A stretch of DNA of 50,389 nt, from NCBI GenBank assembly GCA_028139285.1, contig JAOINI010000007.1, forward strand, positions 1 to 50,389, in the 5' to 3' direction. The position numbers were made by a program, and so were the translations under genes. The notes beneath the pieces were generated by a model. It saw nothing but the letters and a program-made list of their open reading frames with translations. It ran no database searches and was not told where the DNA came from. Positions within the stretch are counted from its first letter, which is position 1, and each line of letters starts with the position of its first letter. This DNA comes from Candidatus Pelagibacter sp. GTDB lineage: Bacteria; Pseudomonadota; Alphaproteobacteria; Pelagibacterales; Pelagibacteraceae. Positions 29,636 to 37,001 of the stretch are shown here, one piece after another.

Positions 29636-30535
29636 ATGCGCAAATCTTTTACTGTTGACGAAGATTTTAATAACTCTCGTCTGGACAAGTGGTTTAAACA
29701 AAAAATAATGAACTTACCACACTCTTTAATAGAAAAAATTATAAGAAATAATAAAATTAAAATTAATAAAAAAAAAACTAAATCATCTTATAGATTACAA
29801 ACAGGAGATTTAGTTGAGATTTTTGATATTAATAGATTAAAACCCACAGACGAAAAAAAAAAGATTAAGTATTTACCAAAAAAAAGAGAGATAGGGTCTT
29901 ATGACAAATATGTTTTAGAAGATAACGAAAATTTTATAGTAATAAATAAACCAACAGGTATACCAGTTCAATCAGGCACCAAATCACTTAAAAATATAAT
30001 TGATATTCTTAAAAATACAAAATATTTTGAAAACTCCAAGCCTTTTATCGTTCATAGACTTGATAAAGAAACCTCAGGAGTCTTAATAGTTGCTAAAAAT
30101 AGAAAATTTGCACAACTTTTTACATCATTGTTTAGAATAAGAAAAATTCACAAAACCTATTTAGCAATTGTGTATGGAAAAGTTAATAAATCAATTAAAA
30201 TCATGAAAGATAATCTGATTTATTTCGAGAATAATAAAAAAATTACTCAAAAAGCTATCTCAAATCTAAGAATAATTAGATCGAATGAAGATTATACTTT
30301 TTTAGAACTCAATCCAATAACAGGAAGAAAACATCAACTACGTAAGCAATTATTAAACATAGGATGTCCTATAGTTGGAGATGATAAATATTTTCTAAAC
30401 AATAGAAAGCGAATTAAAACTAAAAGTCTAATGCTGCATGCTTATAAGATTAAGTTCATGATAGATAATGTTCAATACAATTTTAAAGCAAATTATGATT
30501 ATATTTTTGAGGATTTTCTTAAAAAAAAAATTTAA
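29636..30535 (+). CDS. rluC: RluA-family 23S rRNA pseudouridine synthase (RluC-like)
   Basis: This enzyme isomerises uridine to pseudouridine in rRNA. The 299-aa protein has an N-terminal S4-like RNA-binding domain (about 14-70, SRLDKWFKQKI start) and the RluA catalytic domain with motif HRLDKETSG (140-148), where D143 is the nucleophile. GRKHQLRKQL, later in the domain, is the second family motif. RluC is preferred over RluD from length and S4 domain, but the choice is not certain. Starting 10 bases after rplQ, it is probably cotranscribed with it. Its TAA overlaps the lipB stop on the other strand. Confidence 0.82.
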   Translation: MRKSFTVDEDFNNSRLDKWFKQKIMNLPHSLIEKIIRNNKIKINKKKTKSSYRLQTGDLVEIFDINRLKPTDEKKKIKYLPKKREIGSYDKYVLEDNENFIVINKPTGIPVQSGTKSLKNIIDILKNTKYFENSKPFIVHRLDKETSGVLIVAKNRKFAQLFTSLFRIRKIHKTYLAIVYGKVNKSIKIMKDNLIYFENNKKITQKAISNLRIIRSNEDYTFLELNPITGRKHQLRKQLLNIGCPIVGDDKYFLNNRKRIKTKSLMLHAYKIKFMIDNVQYNFKANYDYIFEDFLKKKI

Positions 30536-31143
30536 ATTTCTTTAATATTTTTTGTAAAAATTTCAGCTAACTTATTTTCATAATTATTTATCTTAATTTT
30601 TCTCTCTTTAAACACCGAAGTGACTTTTTTATTACTTAAGCCACAAGGAATAATTTTTAAATATTGGTTTAAATTATTCGAAATATTTATTGAACACCCG
30701 TGATACGCGACCCATCTCGATACTCTTATACCAATTGCAGCAATTTTTTTTAAATCTACCCAAATACCAATATTCTTTTTATCTTTTTTAGCTTTAATTT
30801 TATAAATTCTTAAAAACTGAATTATGCTATTCTCAATTACACTTATAAATTTTCTTATATCTTTTTTTCTATTATTAAGATTGATTACAAAGTAAACAAT
30901 TTTTTGACCAGGGTTGTGAAGAGTAATTTTACCTCCTCTATTTGTTTGAATTATTTTAATTTTTTTATCTAATATTTCTTTTTTATTAAATCTTACACCA
31001 GCTGTATAAGTTATAGGGTGTTCTAAGATCCATAATAATTCTCTTTTTTTACCTTTTTTTACTTCTTCTACTCTTTTATTAAGAAAAAGCATCGCCCTTT
31101 TGTAAGATATGGGTTTTTTGCTGATTTTGATTTCTATACTCAT
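30532..31143 (-). CDS. lipB: lipoyl(octanoyl) transferase LipB
   Basis: LipB transfers octanoyl groups from acyl carrier protein to the lipoyl domains of 2-oxoacid dehydrogenases and GcvH. The 203-aa protein has TNRGGKITLHNPGQ (about 67-80), KKIAAIGIRV with the conserved Lys133, HGCSINI (148-154) and PCGL with the acyl-accepting Cys167. The Cys and Lys occupy the same spacing as in E. coli. No lipA is adjacent. It converges with rluC, sharing TTAA at 30532-30535, and diverges from mgtE across 60 bases. Confidence 0.93.
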   Translation of the reverse strand: MSIEIKISKKPISYKRAMLFLNKRVEEVKKGKKRELLWILEHPITYTAGVRFNKKEILDKKIKIIQTNRGGKITLHNPGQKIVYFVINLNNRKKDIRKFISVIENSIIQFLRIYKIKAKKDKKNIGIWVDLKKIAAIGIRVSRWVAYHGCSINISNNLNQYLKIIPCGLSNKKVTSVFKERKIKINNYENKLAEIFTKNIKEI

Positions 31144-31167
31144 TTAAATTGAATTTTACCATTTTAT

Positions 31168-31180
31168 AGACTAATAGTCT
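31168..31180. promoter_or_regulatory. short perfect inverted repeat in the lipB-mgtE divergent gap
   Basis: AGACTA (31168-31173) and TAGTCT (31175-31180) form a perfect 6-bp inverted repeat around a single A. The spacing is too tight for an RNA hairpin but fits a dimeric DNA-binding protein. It lies 23 bases before the mgtE ATG in the 60-base gap between the two divergent genes. A chance palindrome cannot be excluded. I recognise no regulator. Confidence 0.3.
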
Positions 31181-31203
31181 CAAAAAAACTTTAAGAGGTA
31201 TTT

Positions 31204-32583
31204 ATGACTTTACCAAAATCAACTGAAACTAAAAAAGTCAACTTGGATTTTAATAAGGAGTTTATTAACACTTTCACTCAAAATATTGAGAGAGGAAACG
31301 TTGAGTTTATTAATCAAACACTTAAAGATCTCCATGAAGCCGATGTAGCTAATTTAATTGAAAACTTAACTCCGGATACAAGAACAAAACTCATTGAGAT
31401 TGAGTCATTTAACATTGACCCAGAGATATTCATTGAATTAAACGAGTCTATTCAAAGTGAGGTTTTGCAATTACTTTCTATCGAGTCTCTAATTAAGATA
31501 ATAAAGCGTTTAGAGTCTGATAATGCAATAAAAATTCTCGAAAATTTATCTAAGGAAATAAAAGAAAAAGTTTTAGAAAAACTTCCTCCAAAAGATAAGT
31601 TTCTCTTACAAGAGGGGCTTAGTTATCCAGAAGACTCCGCAGCAAGAATAATGCAAAGAGAATTTACAGCTGTTCCTAGTAATTGGACAGTAGGTCAGAC
31701 TATAGATTATCTTAGAGAAGACAAAGATCTACCGGAAGAATTCTTAGAAATATTTATTGTAGACAACGACTTTAAACCCATCGGAACTGTCCCTTCTTCA
31801 AGAGTTTTAAGAACATCAAGGGACTTAAAAATGAGTTCTATAATGAGGGAAATGCCAGTTTTAATTTCAGTTAATATGGATAAAGAAGAAGTTGGTCTTA
31901 CTTTTGAAAACTACAACTTAGTTTCTGCAGGAGTAGTGAATAAAGAAAATAAACTAGTTGGAATGATTACAGCAGATGATGTTGTTACTGTTGTTCAAGA
32001 AGAAGCTGAGGAAGATGCATTGCGTTTAGCCGGGGTAGGTGACGAGGAAATCACTGACAGTGTAATGCTTAAAACCAAAAGAAGATTTAATTGGTTATTA
32101 CTAAATTTGTTTACTGCTTTACTTGCTACTTGGGTAATAAGTTTCTTTGGAGCATCAATAGAGCAAATGGTTGCTTTAGCTTTTTTAATGCCAATAGTAG
32201 CATCAATGGGAGGGAATGCTGGCATGCAAACGTTAGCAGTTACAATAAGAGCTATAGCTACAAAAGAATTATCAAAAAGTAATTTTAATCGTGTTGTTGG
32301 AAAAGAATTTCTAATAGGTATTTTAAACGGTATTATATTTGCAATAATTACTGCAATAATAGTTCAATTATGGTTTAAAGAATTAAATCTTTCTCTACTA
32401 ATAGGAATTTCAATGATCTTAAATATGATTGTTGCAGGTTTATTTGGAATTTTAGTTCCAGTTTCGCTAAAAAAACTTAACATTGATCCTGCTTTAGCAT
32501 CAAGTGTTTTTGTAACAACTATTACAGATGTTATTGGCTTTCTGTCATTTCTAGGACTGGGATCTTTTTATTTTCTTAATTAG
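31204..32583 (+). CDS. mgtE: magnesium transporter MgtE
   Basis: MgtE is a Mg2+ channel of the inner membrane gated by cytosolic Mg2+. The 459-aa protein has the cytoplasmic N domain (about 30-130, superhelical repeats such as ESIQSEVLQLL), a pair of CBS domains (about 135-255), and five membrane helices from about 290. The pore-region motif is SMGGNAGMQTLAVTIRA, and the C-terminal NIDPALASSVFVTTITD carries the conserved Asp of the pore. An AAGAGGT Shine-Dalgarno precedes the ATG. No M-box riboswitch fits the 60-base upstream gap. Confidence 0.95.
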   Translation: MTLPKSTETKKVNLDFNKEFINTFTQNIERGNVEFINQTLKDLHEADVANLIENLTPDTRTKLIEIESFNIDPEIFIELNESIQSEVLQLLSIESLIKIIKRLESDNAIKILENLSKEIKEKVLEKLPPKDKFLLQEGLSYPEDSAARIMQREFTAVPSNWTVGQTIDYLREDKDLPEEFLEIFIVDNDFKPIGTVPSSRVLRTSRDLKMSSIMREMPVLISVNMDKEEVGLTFENYNLVSAGVVNKENKLVGMITADDVVTVVQEEAEEDALRLAGVGDEEITDSVMLKTKRRFNWLLLNLFTALLATWVISFFGASIEQMVALAFLMPIVASMGGNAGMQTLAVTIRAIATKELSKSNFNRVVGKEFLIGILNGIIFAIITAIIVQLWFKELNLSLLIGISMILNMIVAGLFGILVPVSLKKLNIDPALASSVFVTTITDVIGFLSFLGLGSFYFLN

Positions 32584-33395
32584 ATGTTATCGATTAATCT
32601 TATATTTTTGATGTAATATGCAAAAAATAGATTAAAATTTTGATCCGATTTTTTAATTCTTTTAAAATTTTTAATATTATAATTTTCTACATAATCTATT
32701 TTATTTGCACCTAAATTTATTAAATCCTTTTTTATTTTTTTTATATTAAATAAATTGTAATTTTTTCTTATTTTTATCTTTAAGTTACTCAAATAATTAT
32801 GAATGTTAGATGCAATTTTAATTTGATTTTTATTTAGTTTAGAATTTCTTGATGAAAAAGCCACTCCATTATTTTCTCTAATAGTTTCACATTCGACTAT
32901 TCGAGATTTTATCTCTCTTTTTTCAATGTGTTTTTTAATTAGATAAAGTTGCTGATAATCCTTTTTCCCTAAATATATATATTTAGGTTTAATTATTTCT
33001 ATAAACCTGTTTACTACATTTAATACACCTTCAAAATGACCTTTTCTAAATTTACCACATAATTTTTTTGACGATTTATCTAAGAAAATTTTGTTTTTAG
33101 GTTTAAATCTGTATATTTCTTTTGATGTTGGTATAAATAGGTAATCGATATTCAATTTTTTTAATAATTTAATATCTTGTAATATTTTTCTTGGATAGGT
33201 TCTAAAATCACTTTTTTTGTGGAATTGTTTGGGGTTTACAAAAATAGACACTAAAGTTTTTAACTTAGATTTTTTTGATTTTTTGATCAATGAAATATGC
33301 CCTTTATGTAATGCGCCCATTGTTGGCACAAATGATATCCCTTTAGTTTTTAAAATCTCTCTCTGTAGGCTATGTTTATCTTTAAATATTTTCAT
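32580..33395 (-). CDS. panC: pantothenate synthetase (pantoate--beta-alanine ligase)
   Basis: PanC condenses pantoate with beta-alanine using ATP in coenzyme A synthesis. The 271-aa protein has VPTMGALHKGHISLIKKSK (about 23-41) with the HxGH nucleotide-binding motif, IFVNPKQF, RKGHFEGVLNVVNRF, LGKKDYQQ, and SSRNSKL, which corresponds to the KMSKS-type loop. The C-terminal half is very Lys/Asn/Ile-rich. panB and panD are not adjacent. It converges with mgtE (4-base overlap) and diverges from galU over only 38 bases. Confidence 0.95.
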   Translation of the reverse strand: MKIFKDKHSLQREILKTKGISFVPTMGALHKGHISLIKKSKKSKLKTLVSIFVNPKQFHKKSDFRTYPRKILQDIKLLKKLNIDYLFIPTSKEIYRFKPKNKIFLDKSSKKLCGKFRKGHFEGVLNVVNRFIEIIKPKYIYLGKKDYQQLYLIKKHIEKREIKSRIVECETIRENNGVAFSSRNSKLNKNQIKIASNIHNYLSNLKIKIRKNYNLFNIKKIKKDLINLGANKIDYVENYNIKNFKRIKKSDQNFNLFFAYYIKNIRLIDNI

Positions 33396-33433
33396 TTCTA
33401 TAAAGCAATGATAATAACTAATATAAGAATCAT

Positions 33434-34252
33434 ATGATAAAACAAGCCATTATTCCATTAGCAGGTTTAGGGACTAGATTGCTTCCTTTGACAAGTGTAA
33501 TGCCAAAAGAGTTAATGCCCATCAATGGTAAACCGAATTTACAATATATATTAGATGAATGCATTGAAGCAGGAGTAAAGGAATTTATATTTATAATTTC
33601 AAAAAAAAAACTATCGATTAAAAAATATTTTTTTAATGACAGTTATTATAAAAAAATAATAAAAAAAAAGAAAGATAAGAGACTAATTGAAGAATATAAA
33701 AAAATAAAAAGATATCAGAAAAAGATAAAATTTGTTTATCAAAACAAGCCAAAAGGTACAGGTGATGCAGTTTTAAAATGCCAAAAATTGATAAAAAGTA
33801 AATATTTTTTAATGCTCTTGCCTGATGACTTAATAATAAAAAATAATTGCTCAAAAGAAATGATAAGACTACATAAAAAAACTAAAGGTTCTATAATTGC
33901 TACAAAAAGAGTAGAGAGAAAAACAGTATCAAGATGGGGAATTTTATCAATCCAAAATAAAAAAAAAAGGTATTTTCAAATTAAAAATGTTGTAGAGAAA
34001 CCTAGCATCAAAAAAGCGCCATCAAATTTTGCAATTATTGGAAGATATATATTGCCAACAAAAATTTTTAGTGAAATTAAAAAATTAAAACCTGGCCAAG
34101 GAGGAGAAATACATATTACTGACGCAATTAGAAGTTTAATTAAAAAAGAGTATAAATTTTATGGGAATATTTTTAAGGGTAAATATTTAGATTGTGGAAC
34201 TTTAAATGGATATATAAATTCAGGAATTCAAATATCTAGGGAAATTAAATGA
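33434..34252 (+). CDS. galU: UTP--glucose-1-phosphate uridylyltransferase
   Basis: GalU makes UDP-glucose from UTP and glucose-1-phosphate. The 272-aa protein has the nucleotidyltransferase signature PLAGLGTRLLPLTSVMPKELMPI (8-30, with the catalytic Arg and Lys), LPDDLI for metal and sugar binding, VEKP, and a C-terminal GEIHITDAI. Length is slightly short for GalU but all motifs are there. It overlaps the next gene, UDP-glucose dehydrogenase, by 4 bases. The two together convert glucose-1-phosphate to UDP-glucuronate. Confidence 0.93.
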   Translation: MIKQAIIPLAGLGTRLLPLTSVMPKELMPINGKPNLQYILDECIEAGVKEFIFIISKKKLSIKKYFFNDSYYKKIIKKKKDKRLIEEYKKIKRYQKKIKFVYQNKPKGTGDAVLKCQKLIKSKYFLMLLPDDLIIKNNCSKEMIRLHKKTKGSIIATKRVERKTVSRWGILSIQNKKKRYFQIKNVVEKPSIKKAPSNFAIIGRYILPTKIFSEIKKLKPGQGGEIHITDAIRSLIKKEYKFYGNIFKGKYLDCGTLNGYINSGIQISREIK

Positions 34253-35553
34253 AATTATGTATGATTGGGACTGGTTATGTTGGATTAGTTAGCGGAGTCT
34301 GCTTTGCTGACATAGGCAACCAGGTTGTTTGTGTTGATAAAGATAAAAACAAAATAGAAAAACTTAACTCTGGAATTTCTCCAATTTATGAACCAGGATT
34401 AGATGAATTAATTAAAAAAAATTTTACAGCTAAACGTCTTTCATTTACTTCAAATATTGATAGAGCCATAAACTCATCAGATATAATTTTTATATGCGTG
34501 GGAACTCCTACAAAAAAAGGTTCAATTAAAGTTGATTTATCTTTCGTTTATAAATGCACGAAAGAGATATTAAAATATTCAAAAAGAAAAAAAATTATCA
34601 TTACTAAGTCTACTGTGCCTGTAGGAACAGGCGATGAGATTGAAAAAATTTTAAAAAAAAAGAAAAAACTTTTTACAGTAATCTCTAATCCTGAATTCTT
34701 AAGAGAAGGTGAAGCAATACGAGATTTTAGATATCCGGATAGAATTGTAATAGGATCCAACGAAAAAAAAACCTTCAATCTTATGAGAAAACTTTATGCA
34801 CCATTAACTAATAAAGGTTCAAAATTTTTTGCTACCTCAAGAAGAGGAGCTGAATTAATAAAATATGCATCAAATGCTTTTCTCGCTACTAAGATTACTT
34901 TCATAAATGAACTTGCAAACTTATGTGAAAAATCTGGAGTTAATATAGAGGATATTTCGTTGGGAATGGGCTCTGATAGTAGAATAGGCGGTAGGTTTTT
35001 ACGTGCTGGCCCAGCATACGGAGGCTCATGCTTTCCAAAAGATACAAAAGGTCTCGTATCTGCTGCAGAGAAATATAAAATAAATCTATCAGTTGTAAAA
35101 TCAGTTATTAAATCTAATAAAGAAAGAGTTAATTTACTTACTCAAAGAATTCATAAAATCTTGGGTGCAAATATAAAAAATAAAAGAATTTCTTTCTTAG
35201 GAGTAACATTTAAACCAAACACTGATGATATGCGAGATTCTACTAGCCTTAGCATGATACCTTATCTATGCAAAAAAGGAGCAAAAGTTAATTACTATGA
35301 TCCTTCGGGTGAAAAAAAAGAATTTATGAAAATTAAAAACTGCAATTACAAAAATAATATCAAATCTAATTGTAGTGGTGCAGATTTATTAATTCTATTA
35401 ACTGAATGGGATGAATTCAAATCGATTGATTTTAAAAAGATAGTTAAAAAAAGGAATTTTAAAGTGTATGATTTAAGAAATCTTTATTCCGCAGAAGAAA
35501 TGAAAAAAAATAAAATTAGTTACTTCTCTGTTGGAAGGCCAAACTCTAATTGA
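34249..35553 (+). CDS. UDP-glucose 6-dehydrogenase
   Basis: This enzyme oxidises UDP-glucose twice with NAD+ to UDP-glucuronate. The 434-aa protein has the N-terminal Rossmann motif GTGYVGLVSG (7-16), STVPVGTG, SNPEFLREGEA, and the catalytic GGSCFPKDT with Cys261. The C-terminal UDP-binding domain includes LGVTFKPNTDDMRDS. Names in use are ugd, udg and rkpK. It is coupled to galU (ATGA overlap) and converges with the RidA gene, overlapping it by 8 bases. Confidence 0.94.
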   Translation: MKLCMIGTGYVGLVSGVCFADIGNQVVCVDKDKNKIEKLNSGISPIYEPGLDELIKKNFTAKRLSFTSNIDRAINSSDIIFICVGTPTKKGSIKVDLSFVYKCTKEILKYSKRKKIIITKSTVPVGTGDEIEKILKKKKKLFTVISNPEFLREGEAIRDFRYPDRIVIGSNEKKTFNLMRKLYAPLTNKGSKFFATSRRGAELIKYASNAFLATKITFINELANLCEKSGVNIEDISLGMGSDSRIGGRFLRAGPAYGGSCFPKDTKGLVSAAEKYKINLSVVKSVIKSNKERVNLLTQRIHKILGANIKNKRISFLGVTFKPNTDDMRDSTSLSMIPYLCKKGAKVNYYDPSGEKKEFMKIKNCNYKNNIKSNCSGADLLILLTEWDEFKSIDFKKIVKKRNFKVYDLRNLYSAEEMKKNKISYFSVGRPNSN

Positions 35554-36010
35554 GTTCAAAGATAGCATCAACTTCTACCGCAACCCCTAAAGGTAAACTA
35601 TTCACACTTACTGCAGCACGTGTGTGCTCACCTTTTTTTTCAAAGATTTTAGCTATAATATCTGATGCACCATTAATAATTTTAGGCTGATCTTTAAAAT
35701 CATCAGTCGAGTTAACGTAACCTGTTAGTTTGATACAAGATTTAACTTTATCTAAATCTCCTTTACATGCATTTTTAACATGTGCGACAATACTTAATCC
35801 ACATCTTTCGGCGGCTTTATAACCTTTTTCTAAATCTAAATCTTTTCCAATTTTTCCTGTGATAAGATTTGCATTTTCATCGATTGAAACCTGTCCAGAA
35901 ATATATAATAAATTTCCAATTATTTTTGTTGCAACATACGCTCCAACCGGAGGCTTAGGTTCTGGTAATTTAATTTTTAATGTATTGATTCTATCAATTA
36001 CTTTTCCCAT
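35546..36010 (-). CDS. RidA/YjgF-family protein (enamine/imine deaminase-like)
   Basis: Rid proteins hydrolyse reactive enamine or imine intermediates such as 2-aminoacrylate and so protect PLP enzymes. The 154-aa protein has YISGQV near 36-41, TGYVNSTDDF, and HTRAAVSVNSLPLGVAVEVDAIFEL at the end. R131 and E146 occupy the positions of the active-site Arg and Glu of canonical RidA, so deaminase activity is plausible. It is longer than archetypal RidA (about 128 aa), like the RidA subgroup beginning with LP-rich segments. Its start overlaps pdxA by 17 bases. Confidence 0.85.
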   Translation of the reverse strand: MGKVIDRINTLKIKLPEPKPPVGAYVATKIIGNLLYISGQVSIDENANLITGKIGKDLDLEKGYKAAERCGLSIVAHVKNACKGDLDKVKSCIKLTGYVNSTDDFKDQPKIINGASDIIAKIFEKKGEHTRAAVSVNSLPLGVAVEVDAIFELN

Positions 36011-37001
36011 TGAATTTACTCTCAGCCATTTTTATTGCTAATTTGAATGATTGGATAGTTGGTTCTAAATTAGCAATATTCTTTCCCGTAATATCAAATG
36101 CAGTACCATGCGCTGGTGTTGTGATTGGAATATCTAAACCACCTGAAACGGTTACACCTCTATCAAAACCAAATGCTTTTAAGCCACACTGAAGTGCATC
36201 ATGATACATTCCCACAATACAATCATGATTTTTATTTTTAAAAGCTGTGATAAATGAAGTATCACATGGCAGCGGGCCATCAGCTTTTATACCCATCTTT
36301 TTTGCTTCCTCAATAGCTGGGATTATTTCATCTTTTTCCTCCGTACCGAATTCAGCATGAGGATTTAAAGCTTGCACTGCTATCCTCGGATTTGCAATAC
36401 CGCTCATTTTAAGTGTCTTATTCAAAAGTTTTATTGGTTTTAAAATATTTTCTTTTGTTATGTTTTGAGCAACTTCTTTTATTGGTATATGTGAAGTCAC
36501 TCTTGCAGTCCAAAAATTATCTACAACGTTGAATTCACAACAAAAATCCTTAACATTAAGTCTATTTTGAAATAGTTCATGTTCATCATTGAATTCACAG
36601 CCTCCTTGGATCAGGCTGGCTTTATTCATAGGAGCAAAATTAATTGCATGAATTTTATTTTTTTTTGCTAAACTAAGGGCTATTTCTGTAGCTTCTAAAA
36701 CACTTTTACCTGACTCGGCGCAAACCTGTTTCTTAACGTATGATCTGTTTGTTCCTTTAGAAATGTCTAAAAAAAATTTTGTTTTTCCATCAAAATTAAC
36801 ATCATCGAACTTGTCTACAAATTTTAGATCTATTTTTTTTCCAGCAATTTCCTGACCGTCTTCTAAGACTTTTTTCTCACCAATTATTAGTATGTTAGCT
36901 TTTTCGCTCACATTACTATCTAGTAATTTCACTGTTAACTCTGGTCCAATACCTGAAGGATCGCCTAATAATAATCCTATATTTGTTTTGTTAAGACTCA
37001 T
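35994..37001 (-). CDS. pdxA: 4-hydroxythreonine-4-phosphate dehydrogenase PdxA
   Basis: PdxA oxidises 4-phosphohydroxy-L-threonine in the DXP-dependent route to vitamin B6. The 335-aa protein starts NIGLLLGDPSGIGPELTVKLL. It retains the metal-binding histidines in the three expected motifs: TSHIPIKEV, NPHAEFGTEEKDEI and MYHDALQCGLKAFGF. GLDIPITTPAHGTAFDITGK at the C-terminus is also typical. It overlaps topA by 4 bases and the RidA gene by 17. pdxJ is not in the window, so the rest of the pathway is unseen. Confidence 0.95.
   Translation of the reverse strand: MSLNKTNIGLLLGDPSGIGPELTVKLLDSNVSEKANILIIGEKKVLEDGQEIAGKKIDLKFVDKFDDVNFDGKTKFFLDISKGTNRSYVKKQVCAESGKSVLEATEIALSLAKKNKIHAINFAPMNKASLIQGGCEFNDEHELFQNRLNVKDFCCEFNVVDNFWTARVTSHIPIKEVAQNITKENILKPIKLLNKTLKMSGIANPRIAVQALNPHAEFGTEEKDEIIPAIEEAKKMGIKADGPLPCDTSFITAFKNKNHDCIVGMYHDALQCGLKAFGFDRGVTVSGGLDIPITTPAHGTAFDITGKNIANLEPTIQSFKLAIKMAESKFNGKSN

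Noticed and set aside
31144..31203. M-box Mg2+ riboswitch before mgtE
   Set aside because: The gap is 60 bases, much too short for the M-box fold, and no conserved core is visible.
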